Below are positions 8,848 through 17,052 of a DNA stretch of 64,000 bases, one piece after another. The notes beneath the pieces are model-generated. The model saw nothing but the letters and a program-made list of their open reading frames with translations, did no database searches and was not told where the DNA came from. Source of the stretch: Streptomyces solicavernae (GTDB lineage: Bacteria; Actinomycetota; Actinomycetes; Streptomycetales; Streptomycetaceae); assembly GCF_029968095.1 (NCBI RefSeq), contig NZ_JASCIR010000016.1:62001-126000 (forward strand), read 5' to 3'. The position numbers and the translations under genes are program-made. The number at the start of each line of letters is the position of its first letter. Position 1 is the first letter of the stretch.

Positions 8848-9540
8848 ATGAGGTTGTCCGATTGGGCCGCTCGTGAGGGCGTGCATTACCAGACCGCTTG
8901 GCGGTGGGCGAAGGCCGGGAAGATGCCCGTGCCGGTGTCCCAGTCGCCTACCGGCGTGTGGTTCGTGCACGAGCCGGAGAAGACTCAGGAGGGGCGGGTC
9001 GTGGCGTACTGCCGCGTCTCATCGGCCGACCAGAAGAGCGACCTTGAGCGGCAGGTGACCCGCGTAGTCACCGGGGCCACCAAGCTGGGCCTGGCCGTGG
9101 GCGAGGTCGTCACCGAGATCGGGTCGGGCCTCAACGGCAAGCGTCGCAAGCTGCACCGCGTCCTGGCCGACCCCGACGCCGCCGTGATCGTGGTCGAGCA
9201 TCGTGAGCGGCTGGCCCGCTTCGGAGTCGAGCACCTGCAATCCACACTCGCCGCATCGGGCCGCAAGCTGATCATCCTTGATGCCGAGGAGACCAGTGAC
9301 GATCTGGTGCGGGACATGACCGAGGTGCTGACGTTGATGTGCGCCCGCCTGCACGGGCAGCGTGCCGCGAAGAATCGGGCCGCTCGTGCCGTTGCCGCGG
9401 CGACCGCCGAGGGCGCCGAGGGCGCCGAGGGCGCCGAGGGCGCCGAGGGCGCCGAGGGCGCCGAGGGCGCCGAGGGCGCCGAGGGCGCCGAGGGCGCCGA
9501 GGGCGCCGAGGGCGCCGAGGGCGCCGAGGGCGCCGAGTGA
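8848..9540 (+). CDS. tnpA: IS607-family serine recombinase TnpA
   Basis: 230 residues. The N-terminus is a MerR-like helix-turn-helix (MRLSDWAAREGVHYQTAWRW). It is followed by the serine-resolvase catalytic domain with the nucleophile region VVAYCRVSSADQKSDLERQV and the downstream ADPDAAVIVVEHRERLARFG and DMTEVLTLMCARLHGQRAAK blocks. This order, DNA-binding domain before catalytic domain, is diagnostic for IS607 TnpA. It excises and integrates the element through a circular intermediate. The C-terminal 43 residues are a pure Glu-Gly-Ala repeat from a 14-copy 9-bp DNA repeat, which is not typical of the family. Its stop TGA overlaps the GTG start of tnpB. Confidence 0.95.
   Translation: MRLSDWAAREGVHYQTAWRWAKAGKMPVPVSQSPTGVWFVHEPEKTQEGRVVAYCRVSSADQKSDLERQVTRVVTGATKLGLAVGEVVTEIGSGLNGKRRKLHRVLADPDAAVIVVEHRERLARFGVEHLQSTLAASGRKLIILDAEETSDDLVRDMTEVLTLMCARLHGQRAAKNRAARAVAAATAEGAEGAEGAEGAEGAEGAEGAEGAEGAEGAEGAEGAEGAEGAE
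9409..9534 (+). repeat. 9-bp minisatellite (GAGGGCGCC) x14 at the tnpA/tnpB junction
   Basis: Fourteen perfect copies of GAGGGCGCC run from 9409 to 9534, followed by GAG and the tnpA stop. In the tnpA frame they encode Glu-Gly-Ala. The other two plus-strand frames would give Arg-rich or Pro-Arg-Ala repeats, and all six frames stay open. Perfect identity suggests recent slippage expansion. A 9-bp unit keeps the frame whatever the copy number. Confidence 0.98.
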
Positions 9541-11033
9541 GCGACAACGAAGAGAAGCCGAAGAGGAAGCGGCCGAAGTTCCAGCCGCAGCCCGGTTTCG
9601 TGGTCCAGGCGTTCAAGTACGCCCTGGACCCGAACGCGACACAGGAAGCCGCGCTGCGTTCGCACTGCGGTGCGTCCAGGGCCGCATACAACTGGGCTAT
9701 CGGATGGGTGACTGCATCCTGGTGGCAGCGCAAGGCCGAAGCGTCGTACGGAATCCCCGAAGGGGAGCTGACGCCGTGGCGGCCGTGGTCGCTGCCCGCG
9801 TTGCGTAAGGAGTTCAACCAGGCCAAAAAGACCAACCACTTCGCCGACTGGTGGGAGGAGAACTCCAAGGAGGCATACAACACCGGCCTGGCGAACGCCG
9901 CTGCCGCATTCGACAACTACGCGAAGTCGAAGAACGGCCGACGCAAGGGCGCTCGTATGGGCATGCCCCGCTTCAAGTCCAAGCACAAGGCGCGCCTTGC
10001 GTGCCGGTTCACCACCGGCACCATCCGCGTCGATGTCGACGGCCGTCATGTGACACTGCCCCGGCTGGGCACGATCCGCACCCACGAGAGCACGACCAAG
10101 CTCCAACGCCGGGTCGCGGGCGGTACGGCCCGCATCCTGTCGGCGACCGTGCGCCACGAGCGGGGCCGCTGGTTCGTCTCGTTCCAGGTCGAGACCCGGC
10201 GGGAGATCACCCGCGTCGCACGTCCCGGCGTTGCGGTGGGCGTCGACCTCGGGGTGAAGGTGCTCGCCGTCATGGCCGACTCGGCCGGCGAGATCCGGTA
10301 CGCGCCGAACCCGAAGCACTACGAAACTGCCCTCAAGACGCTCAAGCGGCTGTCCCGCCGTGTCTCGCGCCGCCAAGGCCCGGCCGTCCACGACCCGATC
10401 ACGGGCAAGACGACTCGCCGGGAGCCGTCGAACCGCTGGCGCAAGGCCAACGAGCAGCGCAACCGCATCCACCACCGCACCGCGAACCTGCGGGCCGATG
10501 CCCTGCACAAGCTGACCGCCAGCATCCGGGACGAGTACGGAACCGTCGTGGTCGAAGACCTCAACGTCGCCGGGATGCTCAAGAACCGGCGTCTGGCCCG
10601 CAAGATCGCCGACGCCGGATTCGGAGAGATCCGCCGCCAGCTCACTTACAAAGGACAGCGCAACGCCTGCCGCACGGTGGTCGCCTCGCGCTGGTACCCC
10701 AGCTCAAAGACTTGCTCGTCGTGCAAGACAGCGAAAGCCAAGCTGCCTTTGCACGTCCGAGTGTTCTCCTGCGACAACTGCGGCCTGGTCATGGACCGGG
10801 ACGAGAACGCCGCACGCAACCTCGCCGACCTCGCGTCGGCCGGCATGACCGGTACCGGAGTGGCCGGAGACCGGGGTACGCAAGTGACGAAACCTCGTGG
10901 AGCCGACCACAAGACCCGCGCTACCCGATCCAGCCGCAAGGCCGGGACGGGGCGGGCAGGTGGCGCAATCCCGCAACAGCGGACAGAAACGAGAGACCGT
11001 CAACAGGACACCGAAGCCCTCACGCTTTGGTGA
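9537..11033 (+). CDS. tnpB: TnpB, RuvC-type RNA-guided endonuclease of the IS607 element
   Basis: 498 residues from GTG 9537 (MSDNEEKPKRKRPKFQ), overlapping the tnpA stop by three bases; a longer in-frame start would add an Arg-rich repeat tail. Seen in order: an N-terminal TnpB/OrfB helix-turn-helix region (FKYALDPNATQEAALRSHCG), then the RuvC motifs GVDLGVKVLAVMAD (Asp), VVVEDLNVAGM (Glu) and MDRDENAARNLADLA (Asp). Between the last two lies a four-cysteine zinc ribbon (CSSCKTAK ... CDNCG). All catalytic residues are present. TnpB cuts DNA at the empty donor site, guided by an RNA made from the element's right end, and so favours element retention. The gene continues into that RNA region. 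Confidence 0.95.
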   Translation: MSDNEEKPKRKRPKFQPQPGFVVQAFKYALDPNATQEAALRSHCGASRAAYNWAIGWVTASWWQRKAEASYGIPEGELTPWRPWSLPALRKEFNQAKKTNHFADWWEENSKEAYNTGLANAAAAFDNYAKSKNGRRKGARMGMPRFKSKHKARLACRFTTGTIRVDVDGRHVTLPRLGTIRTHESTTKLQRRVAGGTARILSATVRHERGRWFVSFQVETRREITRVARPGVAVGVDLGVKVLAVMADSAGEIRYAPNPKHYETALKTLKRLSRRVSRRQGPAVHDPITGKTTRREPSNRWRKANEQRNRIHHRTANLRADALHKLTASIRDEYGTVVVEDLNVAGMLKNRRLARKIADAGFGEIRRQLTYKGQRNACRTVVASRWYPSSKTCSSCKTAKAKLPLHVRVFSCDNCGLVMDRDENAARNLADLASAGMTGTGVAGDRGTQVTKPRGADHKTRATRSSRKAGTGRAGGAIPQQRTETRDRQQDTEALTLW

Positions 11034-11100
11034 CACCGTCACGGACTTTCCCGGCCGAAATGTCGGGATTACTGAGAGCCGTTGAGGCTTTCAGCAACGG
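11030..11100 (+). ncRNA. putative TnpB guide RNA (omega/reRNA) scaffold, 3' part
   Basis: Three consecutive folds end exactly at the element boundary. (1) GTGAC/GTCAC at 11030-11042. (2) A six-pair stem 11050-11055/11062-11067. (3) A nine-pair stem 11072-11080/11086-11094 with one G-U pair, whose loop GTTG (11081-11084) can pair with CAAC at 11095-11098, making an H-type pseudoknot. TnpB guide RNAs are made from the 3' end of tnpB plus downstream sequence, and a structured scaffold right before the guide is typical. The guide would begin at 11101. The 5' boundary is not defined here; expression is unproven. Confidence 0.65.
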
Positions 11101-11189
11101 TTGCGCTCCCACTCCCAGCGGCAGGCCTCGGGGTCCGGTGCCACCGAGACCAGCCACTCCACTGCCGACTGCGCCCCCGTACCGTCCAT
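11101..11189 (-). pseudogene. 5' part of the conserved hypothetical gene interrupted by the IS607 element
   Basis: ATG 11189 is preceded by a GGGAGG-like site. The frame reads MDGTGAQSAVEWLVS and continues to WEWERN, where the insertion sequence begins. The 89 bases here plus the 379 bases at 8413-8791 make 468 bases, an exact 156 codons including the stop. That is strong evidence that the two pieces were one gene. If still transcribed it would give a peptide of about 30 host residues ending at a stop just inside the element. Confidence 0.85.
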
Positions 11190-11322
11190 GGCAGGGCCTC
11201 CCTCTCGTCGCCGCACGATGCGTGTCACGAGAGAGAGGCCGCGGAGCCGCCGCCCTTACGCGGGTTCGGAAAACTGGTGGAAAATTGCTCGCCGCCCCAG
11301 GCCGTGTCCGGAAAGCCCCGCC

Positions 11323-12747
11323 TCAGCTGTCGAAGCCGAGGCCCAGCCGGTCCATGGTCCGCAGCCACAGGTTCCGGTGGCCCGCGTGCGCGTCCGCGCG
11401 GGCGAGGGACCACTTGGTCAGGCCGATCCCGGCCCACGCGAACGGCTCCGGCGGGAACGGCAGCGGCCGCGTACGGACCATCTCCAGGCAGGTGCGCTCG
11501 GTGGGCTCGCCCGCGAGCAGGTCGAGCATCACGTCCGCGCCGAACCGGGTGGCGCCCACGCCGAGGCCGGTGTACCCGGCCGCGTACGCCACCCGCCCCT
11601 GGTGCGCCGTACCGAAGAACGCCGAGAACCGGGAACACGTGTCAATGGCGCCGCCCCAGGCGTGGCTGAAGCGCAGGCCCGCCAGTTGCGGGAAGCAGTC
11701 GAAGAAGTGGCCGGCGAGCCGGGCGTACGTCTCGGGCCGGTGGTCGAGTGCGGCGTCGAGCTTGCCGCCGTACGGGTAGACCGCGTCGTAGCCGCCCCAG
11801 AGGATGCGGTGGTCGGCGGTGAGCCGGAAGTAGTGGAACTGGTTGGCCGCGTCGCCGAGGCCCTGGCGGTTCTTCCAGCCGATCGCGTCGAGCTGGTCCT
11901 GGGTGAGCGGTTCGGTGGTCAGGGCGTAGTCGTAGACCGGGACGGTGAGCGGGCGGACGCGCTTGACCAGGGACGGGAAGACGTTCGTGGCGAGCGCGAC
12001 GCGGCGGGCCAGGACCCGGCCGTACGGGGTGCGCACGGCCATGCCCGCGCCGTGCCGGACGAGGGCGGTGGCCGGGGTGTTCTCGTGGACGCGGACGCCG
12101 AGGCGCAGGCAGGCCGCCTTCAGGCCCCAGGCCAGCTTGGCCGGGTTCAGCATCGCGACGCCGGCGCGGTCGTGGAGGCCGCCGTGGAACGTCGGCGAGT
12201 CGACCTGCTCGCGGACCGCGTCCCGGTCGAGGAGTTCCACGCCGTCCGCGAGGCCGAGGCGGCTCATCTCGCCGTACAGCTCGGTGAGTTCGTCGACCTG
12301 GTGCGGGGCGGTGGCGACGTCGATCTCGCCGGTGCGCTCGAAGTCGCAGTCGATGCCGTGCCGGGCGAGGGCCGCCTCGATCTCGTCCAGGTTGCGGGCG
12401 CCCAGCTCCTCCAGCTTCGGCAGCTCGCCGGGCCAGCGGGCCAGGCCGTTGCCGAAGCCGTGGGTGAGGGAGGCGGCGCAGAAGCCGCCGTTGCGGCCGG
12501 AGGCGGCCCACCCGGCCTCGCGGGCCTCGATGAGGACGACCTCGCGGCCGGGGTCGCGCTCCTTGGCGCCCAGCGCGGTCCACAGTCCGCTGTAGCCGCC
12601 GCCGACGACGAGCAGGTCGCACTGCTCGCCGCCGGTGAGGGCGGGCTCCGCGGCGGGCCTCGCGGGGTCGTCGAGCCAGTACGGGACCGGCTTGACGCCC
12701 GCGAGGGTGTCCAGGACATCTGCACTGCTCATGGCGCTACGGGCCAT
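11323..12747 (-). CDS. FAD-dependent amine oxidoreductase (DadA/PuuB-like)
   Basis: 474 residues from ATG 12747, with GGGAG nine bases upstream. The dinucleotide-binding motif DLLVVGGGYSGLWTALGAKE lies near the N-terminus. It is followed by VVLIEAREAGWAASGRNGGF, a stretch typical of the DAO/gamma-glutamylputrescine oxidase family, and the C-terminal YAAGYTGLGVGATRFGADVM. The family oxidises amines or amino acids to imines or aldehydes with oxygen. It is the last gene of the minus-strand polyamine operon, 30 bases after potI, which supports putrescine or gamma-glutamylputrescine as substrate. The exact substrate is inferred from context. Confidence 0.87.
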   Translation of the reverse strand: MARSAMSSADVLDTLAGVKPVPYWLDDPARPAAEPALTGGEQCDLLVVGGGYSGLWTALGAKERDPGREVVLIEAREAGWAASGRNGGFCAASLTHGFGNGLARWPGELPKLEELGARNLDEIEAALARHGIDCDFERTGEIDVATAPHQVDELTELYGEMSRLGLADGVELLDRDAVREQVDSPTFHGGLHDRAGVAMLNPAKLAWGLKAACLRLGVRVHENTPATALVRHGAGMAVRTPYGRVLARRVALATNVFPSLVKRVRPLTVPVYDYALTTEPLTQDQLDAIGWKNRQGLGDAANQFHYFRLTADHRILWGGYDAVYPYGGKLDAALDHRPETYARLAGHFFDCFPQLAGLRFSHAWGGAIDTCSRFSAFFGTAHQGRVAYAAGYTGLGVGATRFGADVMLDLLAGEPTERTCLEMVRTRPLPFPPEPFAWAGIGLTKWSLARADAHAGHRNLWLRTMDRLGLGFDS

Positions 12748-12777
12748 GGCTTCCAACTCCCTTGAGAACTACACGAG

Positions 12778-13578
12778 TCAAGCAGCTTGCTTCTTGCGCC
12801 GGTTGCCGAGCAGCATTCCGGCCAGGACGCAGATCACGGCCACGGCGAACATCGCCGTACCGATGACGTTGATCTGCACGGGGGTGCCGCGCTGCGCCGA
12901 GCCCCAGACGAACATCGGGAAGGTCACGGTCGAGCCGGCGTTGAAGTTGGTGATGATGAAATCGTCGAAGGAGAGCGCGAAGGCGAGCAGCCCGCCCGCC
13001 GCGATGCCCGGCGCCGCGATCGGCAGCGTCACCCGTACGAAGGTCTGCACGGGTCCCGCGTACAGGTCGCGGGCGGCCTCCTCAAGGCGCGGGTCCATCG
13101 ACATCACGCGGGCCTTGACCGCCGTCACGACGAAGCTCAGGCAGAACATGATGTGCGCGATGAGGATGGTCCAGAAGCCGAGCTGTGCGCCCATGTTGAG
13201 GAAGAGCGTGAGCAGCGAGGCGGCCATGACGACCTCGGGCATCGCCATCGGCAGGAAGATCAGCGAGTTGATCGCGCCGCGCGCCCGGAACCGGTACCGG
13301 ACGAGCGCGAAGGCGATCAGCGTGCCGAGCGCGGTCGCGCCGAGCGTCGCCCACAGCGCGATCTGCAGCGAAAGCGCGAGCGAACCGCACAGGTCGGCGA
13401 CGCCGCAGGGGTCCCGCCAGGCGTGCGTGGAGAACTCCTGCCAGGCGTAGTTGAAGCGGCCCTTGGGCTTGTTGAACGAGAAGACCAGGACGACCAGGTT
13501 CGGCAGGATCAGGAAGACCAGCGTCAACAGGCCGGCGAGGACGACGAGATGGCGCCGCAGCCAGAGAAGGAGTGCCAT
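12778..13578 (-). CDS. potI: polyamine ABC transporter permease (PotI/PotC type)
   Basis: 266 residues with about six membrane segments. The permease EAA-type loop EEAARDLYAGPVQTFVRVTL is at about residues 170-190, followed by LPIAAPGIAAGGLLAFALSF. The ATG overlaps the stop of the preceding permease by one base (TGATG), so the two are translationally coupled. With potH, potA and potD it forms a spermidine/putrescine importer in the cell membrane. The C-terminus ends in a basic tail (GNRRKKQAA). Confidence 0.9.
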   Translation of the reverse strand: MALLLWLRRHLVVLAGLLTLVFLILPNLVVLVFSFNKPKGRFNYAWQEFSTHAWRDPCGVADLCGSLALSLQIALWATLGATALGTLIAFALVRYRFRARGAINSLIFLPMAMPEVVMAASLLTLFLNMGAQLGFWTILIAHIMFCLSFVVTAVKARVMSMDPRLEEAARDLYAGPVQTFVRVTLPIAAPGIAAGGLLAFALSFDDFIITNFNAGSTVTFPMFVWGSAQRGTPVQINVIGTAMFAVAVICVLAGMLLGNRRKKQAA

Positions 13579-14501
13579 CAGACCAGGTCCTCCGTCCCGG
13601 ACTTGCGGATGTAGAAGGTGACCATCAGGAGGATCGCCGCCATGAGGATGAAGGAGAGCGCGGCCGCCGTCGGGTAGTCGAGGACGGTGAGGAACTGCGA
13701 CTGGATGACGTTGCCGATCATCTTCTCGCTGGTGGAACCGAGGAGTTGGGCGTTGACGTAGTCGCCGCTCGCCGGGATGAAGGTGAGCAGCGTGCCCGAG
13801 ACGACCCCCGGCATGGACAGCGGGAACGTCACCCGCCGGAAGGTGGTGGCGGGCCGCGCGTACAGGTCGCCGGCCGCCTCGTGCAGCCGTGGGTCGATCC
13901 GCTCCAGGGAGGTGTAGAGCGGCAGGATCATGAACGGCAGGAAGTTGTACGTGAGTCCGCAGACCACGGCCAGCGGGGTGGCGAGGACCCGGTCGCCCTC
14001 GGTCATGCCGAGCCAGCTGGTGACGTCCAGGACGTGCAGCGCGTTGAGGGCGCCGACCACCGGGCCGCCGTCGGCGAGGATCGTCTTCCAGGCGAGCGTA
14101 CGGATCAGGAAGCTGGTGAAGAACGGCGCGATCACCAGGATGAGCAGCAGGTTCCGCCAGCGGCCCGCGCGGAACGCGATCAGGTACGCCAGCGGATAGC
14201 CGAGCAGCAGGCAGAAGACGGTGGCGAGTCCCGCGTACAGGAGGGACTTGAGGAACTGCGGCCAGTACTCGGCGAGCGCGTCCCAGTAGGTCGCGAAGTG
14301 CCAGGTGACCTTGTATCCGTCCGCAAGGGACCCGGTCTGCACGGAGGTCGAGGCCTGGTAGACCATCGGCAGCGCGAAGAAGACGAGCAGCCAGAGGATG
14401 CCGGGGAGCAGCAGCCAGTACGGGGTGAGCTTGCGGCGTCTGCGTGGAGCCCGCGTCTGTGGCTCGGGGGCGGCGGGCGGCGCCTCGGTGAGCGTCGTCA
14501 T
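13578..14501 (-). CDS. potH: polyamine ABC transporter permease (PotH/PotB type)
   Basis: 307 residues. A basic N-terminus (QTRAPRRRRKLTPYWLLLP) leads into the first of about six membrane helices. The EAA loop is HEAAGDLYARPATTFRRVTF, as in binding-protein-dependent permeases, followed by PLSMPGVVSGTLLTFIPASG. The start codon overlaps the potA stop (ATGA). It forms the second half of the membrane channel with the next permease. Confidence 0.9.
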   Translation of the reverse strand: MTTLTEAPPAAPEPQTRAPRRRRKLTPYWLLLPGILWLLVFFALPMVYQASTSVQTGSLADGYKVTWHFATYWDALAEYWPQFLKSLLYAGLATVFCLLLGYPLAYLIAFRAGRWRNLLLILVIAPFFTSFLIRTLAWKTILADGGPVVGALNALHVLDVTSWLGMTEGDRVLATPLAVVCGLTYNFLPFMILPLYTSLERIDPRLHEAAGDLYARPATTFRRVTFPLSMPGVVSGTLLTFIPASGDYVNAQLLGSTSEKMIGNVIQSQFLTVLDYPTAAALSFILMAAILLMVTFYIRKSGTEDLV

Positions 14502-15667
14502 GCGGCCACCCCTTCGCCGGCGTCCGTCTCGACCTTCTCCACGCCCGCGTCGATGGCCTGCGCGGCGTCCAGGCCGAAGGTGTGCTCGGGGTTCCAGTGC
14601 AGGACGACCTCGGCGCCGGGGGCGAGCCGGCCGTCCCGCTCGACGTTCTGCACGTACACCTCCAGGCCCTCGCAGACCGGGGAGTCGATGACGTACTGCG
14701 TGGAGACGCCGATGAAACTGGTGGCGGTCACGCGGCCGGTGAGGCGGTTGCGGCCGTCCGGGATCTCCCCCGCGTCGTCGGCGTGCGCGAGCGAGATCTT
14801 CTCCGGGCGGATGCCGACCAGCGCCTTTCCGCCGGTGGTGGTCGGGGCGGAGCAGCGCGCGGCGGGCAGGGACAGCTTGCCGTCCCCGGCCTTGAGGGCG
14901 AGGGTGCCGCCGTTCTGCGCGGCGATCTCGGCCTCGATCAGGTTGGAGCTGCCGAGGAAGTTGGCGACGAACGTGGTGCGCGGGTTCTCGTACAGGTCGG
15001 CGGGGGCGCCGAGCTGTTCGACGCGGCCCGCGTTCATCACGGCGACCTGGTCGGCCATCGTCATGGCCTCCTCCTGGTCGTGGGTGACGTGCACGAAGGT
15101 GATGCCGACCTCGGTCTGGATGCGCTTCAGCTCCAGCTGCATCTGGCGGCGCAGCTTGAGGTCGAGGGCGCCGAGCGGCTCGTCGAGGAGCAGCACGCGC
15201 GGGTGGTTGATCAGGGCGCGGGCCACGGCGACGCGCTGCTGCTGGCCGCCGGAGAGCTGGTGCGGCTTGTGCTTCGCCTTGTCGCCGAGTTGGACCAGGT
15301 CGAGCATCTCGCCGACCTGCTTCTTCACCGACTTGATGCCGCGCCGGCGCAGCCCGAAGGCGACGTTCTCCTGGATGTCGAGGTGCGGGAAGAGCGCGTA
15401 CGACTGGAAGACGGTGTTCACCGGCCGCTTGTACGGGGGCAGCGCGGTGACGTCCTGCTCGCCGAGGTGGACCGTGCCGGTGGTGGGCTCCTCAAGTCCT
15501 GCGATCATGCGGAGCGTTGTGGTCTTGCCGCAGCCGGAGGCGCCGAGGAGGGCGAAGAACGAGCCCTCGGGGATGGTCAGGTCCAGCGGGTGCACGGCGG
15601 TGAAGGCGCCGTAGGTCTTGCCGATGCCAAAGAGGCGGACGTCGCCGCGCGTCGTGTCGTCAGTCAT
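14498..15667 (-). CDS. potA: polyamine ABC transporter ATP-binding protein
   Basis: 389 residues. Seen in order: Walker A GASGCGKTTTLRMIAG (about residue 38), ABC signature LSGGQQQRVAVARAL, Walker B VLLLDEPLGALD, H-loop FVHVTHDQEEAMTMADQVAV, and a C-terminal TOBE-like region of about 130 residues (GIRPEKISLAHADD). This is the usual PotA architecture. It energises uptake of spermidine or putrescine delivered by the binding protein encoded just upstream. The ATG at 15667 lies 46 bases after the potD stop. Confidence 0.93.
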   Translation of the reverse strand: MTDDTTRGDVRLFGIGKTYGAFTAVHPLDLTIPEGSFFALLGASGCGKTTTLRMIAGLEEPTTGTVHLGEQDVTALPPYKRPVNTVFQSYALFPHLDIQENVAFGLRRRGIKSVKKQVGEMLDLVQLGDKAKHKPHQLSGGQQQRVAVARALINHPRVLLLDEPLGALDLKLRRQMQLELKRIQTEVGITFVHVTHDQEEAMTMADQVAVMNAGRVEQLGAPADLYENPRTTFVANFLGSSNLIEAEIAAQNGGTLALKAGDGKLSLPAARCSAPTTTGGKALVGIRPEKISLAHADDAGEIPDGRNRLTGRVTATSFIGVSTQYVIDSPVCEGLEVYVQNVERDGRLAPGAEVVLHWNPEHTFGLDAAQAIDAGVEKVETDAGEGVAA

Positions 15668-15713
15668 GGGTTCCTACCGGAGAGTCGAAGAGTTGCAGGG
15701 CCTCGGGTCGCGG

Positions 15714-16964
15714 TCACGCGCCGGTGAGCTTGGCGAACTTGGCCTCGTACGCGGTCTCTTCCTTCGGGCTGAGCGCGCGGAAGCTGTTCGACTTCTCGGA
15801 CATCTCCTTGTCCGGGACGATCAGCGGGTCGTTCGCCGCCTCCTCGGAGATCTTGGCGAGCTCTTCCTTCACTCCGTCGACCGGGCACACGTAGTTGATC
15901 CACGCGGCGAGTTCGGCGGCGATCTCCGGCTGGTAGTAGTGGTCGATCAGCCGTTCCGCGTTCTCCTTGTGGCGCGCCTTGTTGGGCACGAGGAGGACGT
16001 CGGTGCCGGTGATGTAGCCGCTGTCCGGGATGTGGAACCTGACGTCCGGGTTGTCGGCCTGGAGCTGGACGATGTCTCCGGCCCAGGCGAGGCAGGCGGC
16101 GAGGTCGCCCTTGGTCAGGTCGGACGTGTAGTCGTTGCCGGTGAAGCGGCGGATCTGGCGTTTGTCGACGGCCTTCTGCAGCCGTGCGGCGGCCGCGTCG
16201 AAGTCGTCGGTGGTGAACTTCGCCGGGTCCTTGCCCATGTCGAGCATGGTCATGCCCATGGTGTCGCGCATCTCGGAGAGGAGGCCGACCCTGCCCTTGA
16301 GCTTCGGGTCGTCGAGCAGCTGCGAGACCGAGGTGACCTCCCGGCCGCCGGTCGCCTTGATGTTGTACGCGACGACCACGGCGATGCCGGCCCACGGGTA
16401 GGTGTAGGCCCGGCCCGGGTCCCACTCCACCTCGCGGAACTGCGGGGCCAGGTTGGCGTACGCGTGCGGCAGGTTGGCGACGTCGAGCTTCTGCGCCCAG
16501 CCGAAGCGGATCAGCCGGGCGGCGAGCCAGTCGGTGACGCAGATCAGGTCGCGGCCGGTGTCCTGGCCTGCGGCGAGCTGCGGTTTGATCTTGCCGAAGA
16601 ACTCGTTGTTGTCGTTGACGTCCTCGGCGTACTCGACCTTGATGCCGGTCCGTTTCGTGAACGCCTCCAGGGTGGGGCGGCGGGTCTTGTCGTTCTCGGC
16701 GACGTCGATGTACTGCGTCCAGTTGGAGAAGTTGACGCGCTTCTCCTTGTCCGAGAAGTCCTCGGACCCGCCGTCGCCCTCGCTCCGGGCGGCGGGCGGG
16801 ATGCCGCAGCCCGCGAGGGTGCCGAGGCCGCCGAGGGCGAGCGCGCCTCCGCCGCCGGCCCGCAGCAGGCTCCGTCGGCCGATGGCCGACCTGCCGTTGC
16901 TCAGGCTGCGCCGCATCGCGGCGAGCTGGACCGGGGACAGGCTGTCGGACGTGAACTGATCCAT
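15714..16964 (-). CDS. potD: spermidine/putrescine-binding lipoprotein, Tat-type signal
   Basis: 416 residues. The N-terminus has a twin-arginine stretch (GRRSLLRAGGGGALALGG) and a lipobox LAGC, so the protein is probably exported folded and lipid-anchored outside the membrane. The mature part matches PotD-like extracellular proteins (VNFSNWTQYIDVAEN, DLICVTDWLAARLIRFGWAQ). It captures polyamines for the PotAHI channel. It follows the aldehyde dehydrogenase after a strong hairpin at 17001-17034. A second, truncated paralogue lies at 23454-23723. Confidence 0.92.
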   Translation of the reverse strand: MDQFTSDSLSPVQLAAMRRSLSNGRSAIGRRSLLRAGGGGALALGGLGTLAGCGIPPAARSEGDGGSEDFSDKEKRVNFSNWTQYIDVAENDKTRRPTLEAFTKRTGIKVEYAEDVNDNNEFFGKIKPQLAAGQDTGRDLICVTDWLAARLIRFGWAQKLDVANLPHAYANLAPQFREVEWDPGRAYTYPWAGIAVVVAYNIKATGGREVTSVSQLLDDPKLKGRVGLLSEMRDTMGMTMLDMGKDPAKFTTDDFDAAAARLQKAVDKRQIRRFTGNDYTSDLTKGDLAACLAWAGDIVQLQADNPDVRFHIPDSGYITGTDVLLVPNKARHKENAERLIDHYYQPEIAAELAAWINYVCPVDGVKEELAKISEEAANDPLIVPDKEMSEKSNSFRALSPKEETAYEAKFAKLTGA

Positions 16965-17000
16965 ACGCGTGGTGCCCTTTCGGGAAGGCCTGAGAGGAGG

Positions 17001-17034
17001 GCGCGGCGGCCGGAGGGGGAACCGGCCGCCGCGC
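17001..17034 (-). terminator. 13-bp perfect hairpin between the aldehyde dehydrogenase and potD (attenuator or processing site)
   Basis: Arms 17001-17013 and 17022-17034 are perfect complements around an eight-base loop. No T-run follows on the minus strand. Because the genes on both sides seem to belong to one operon, partial termination or RNA stabilisation is as likely as full termination. Confidence 0.7.
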
Positions 17035-17052
17035 GGGAAGGGGGCGCGGTGG

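Larger units (their letters stand above)
8792..11100 (+). mobile_element. IS607-family insertion sequence (tnpA + tnpB), complete
   Basis: The 2309-bp element is bounded by GG on both sides (left 8790-8791, right 11099-11100), as expected for IS607 elements, which have no terminal inverted repeats and integrate at GG through a serine recombinase. The ends were fixed by removing the element and checking that the host gene is restored in frame. The left end opens with a small dyad (ATAGCA...TGCTAT, 8792-8810). AGCAAC recurs at both termini (8794-8799 and 11093-11098), a possible TnpA contact. Both genes look intact, so the element may be active. Confidence 0.88.
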
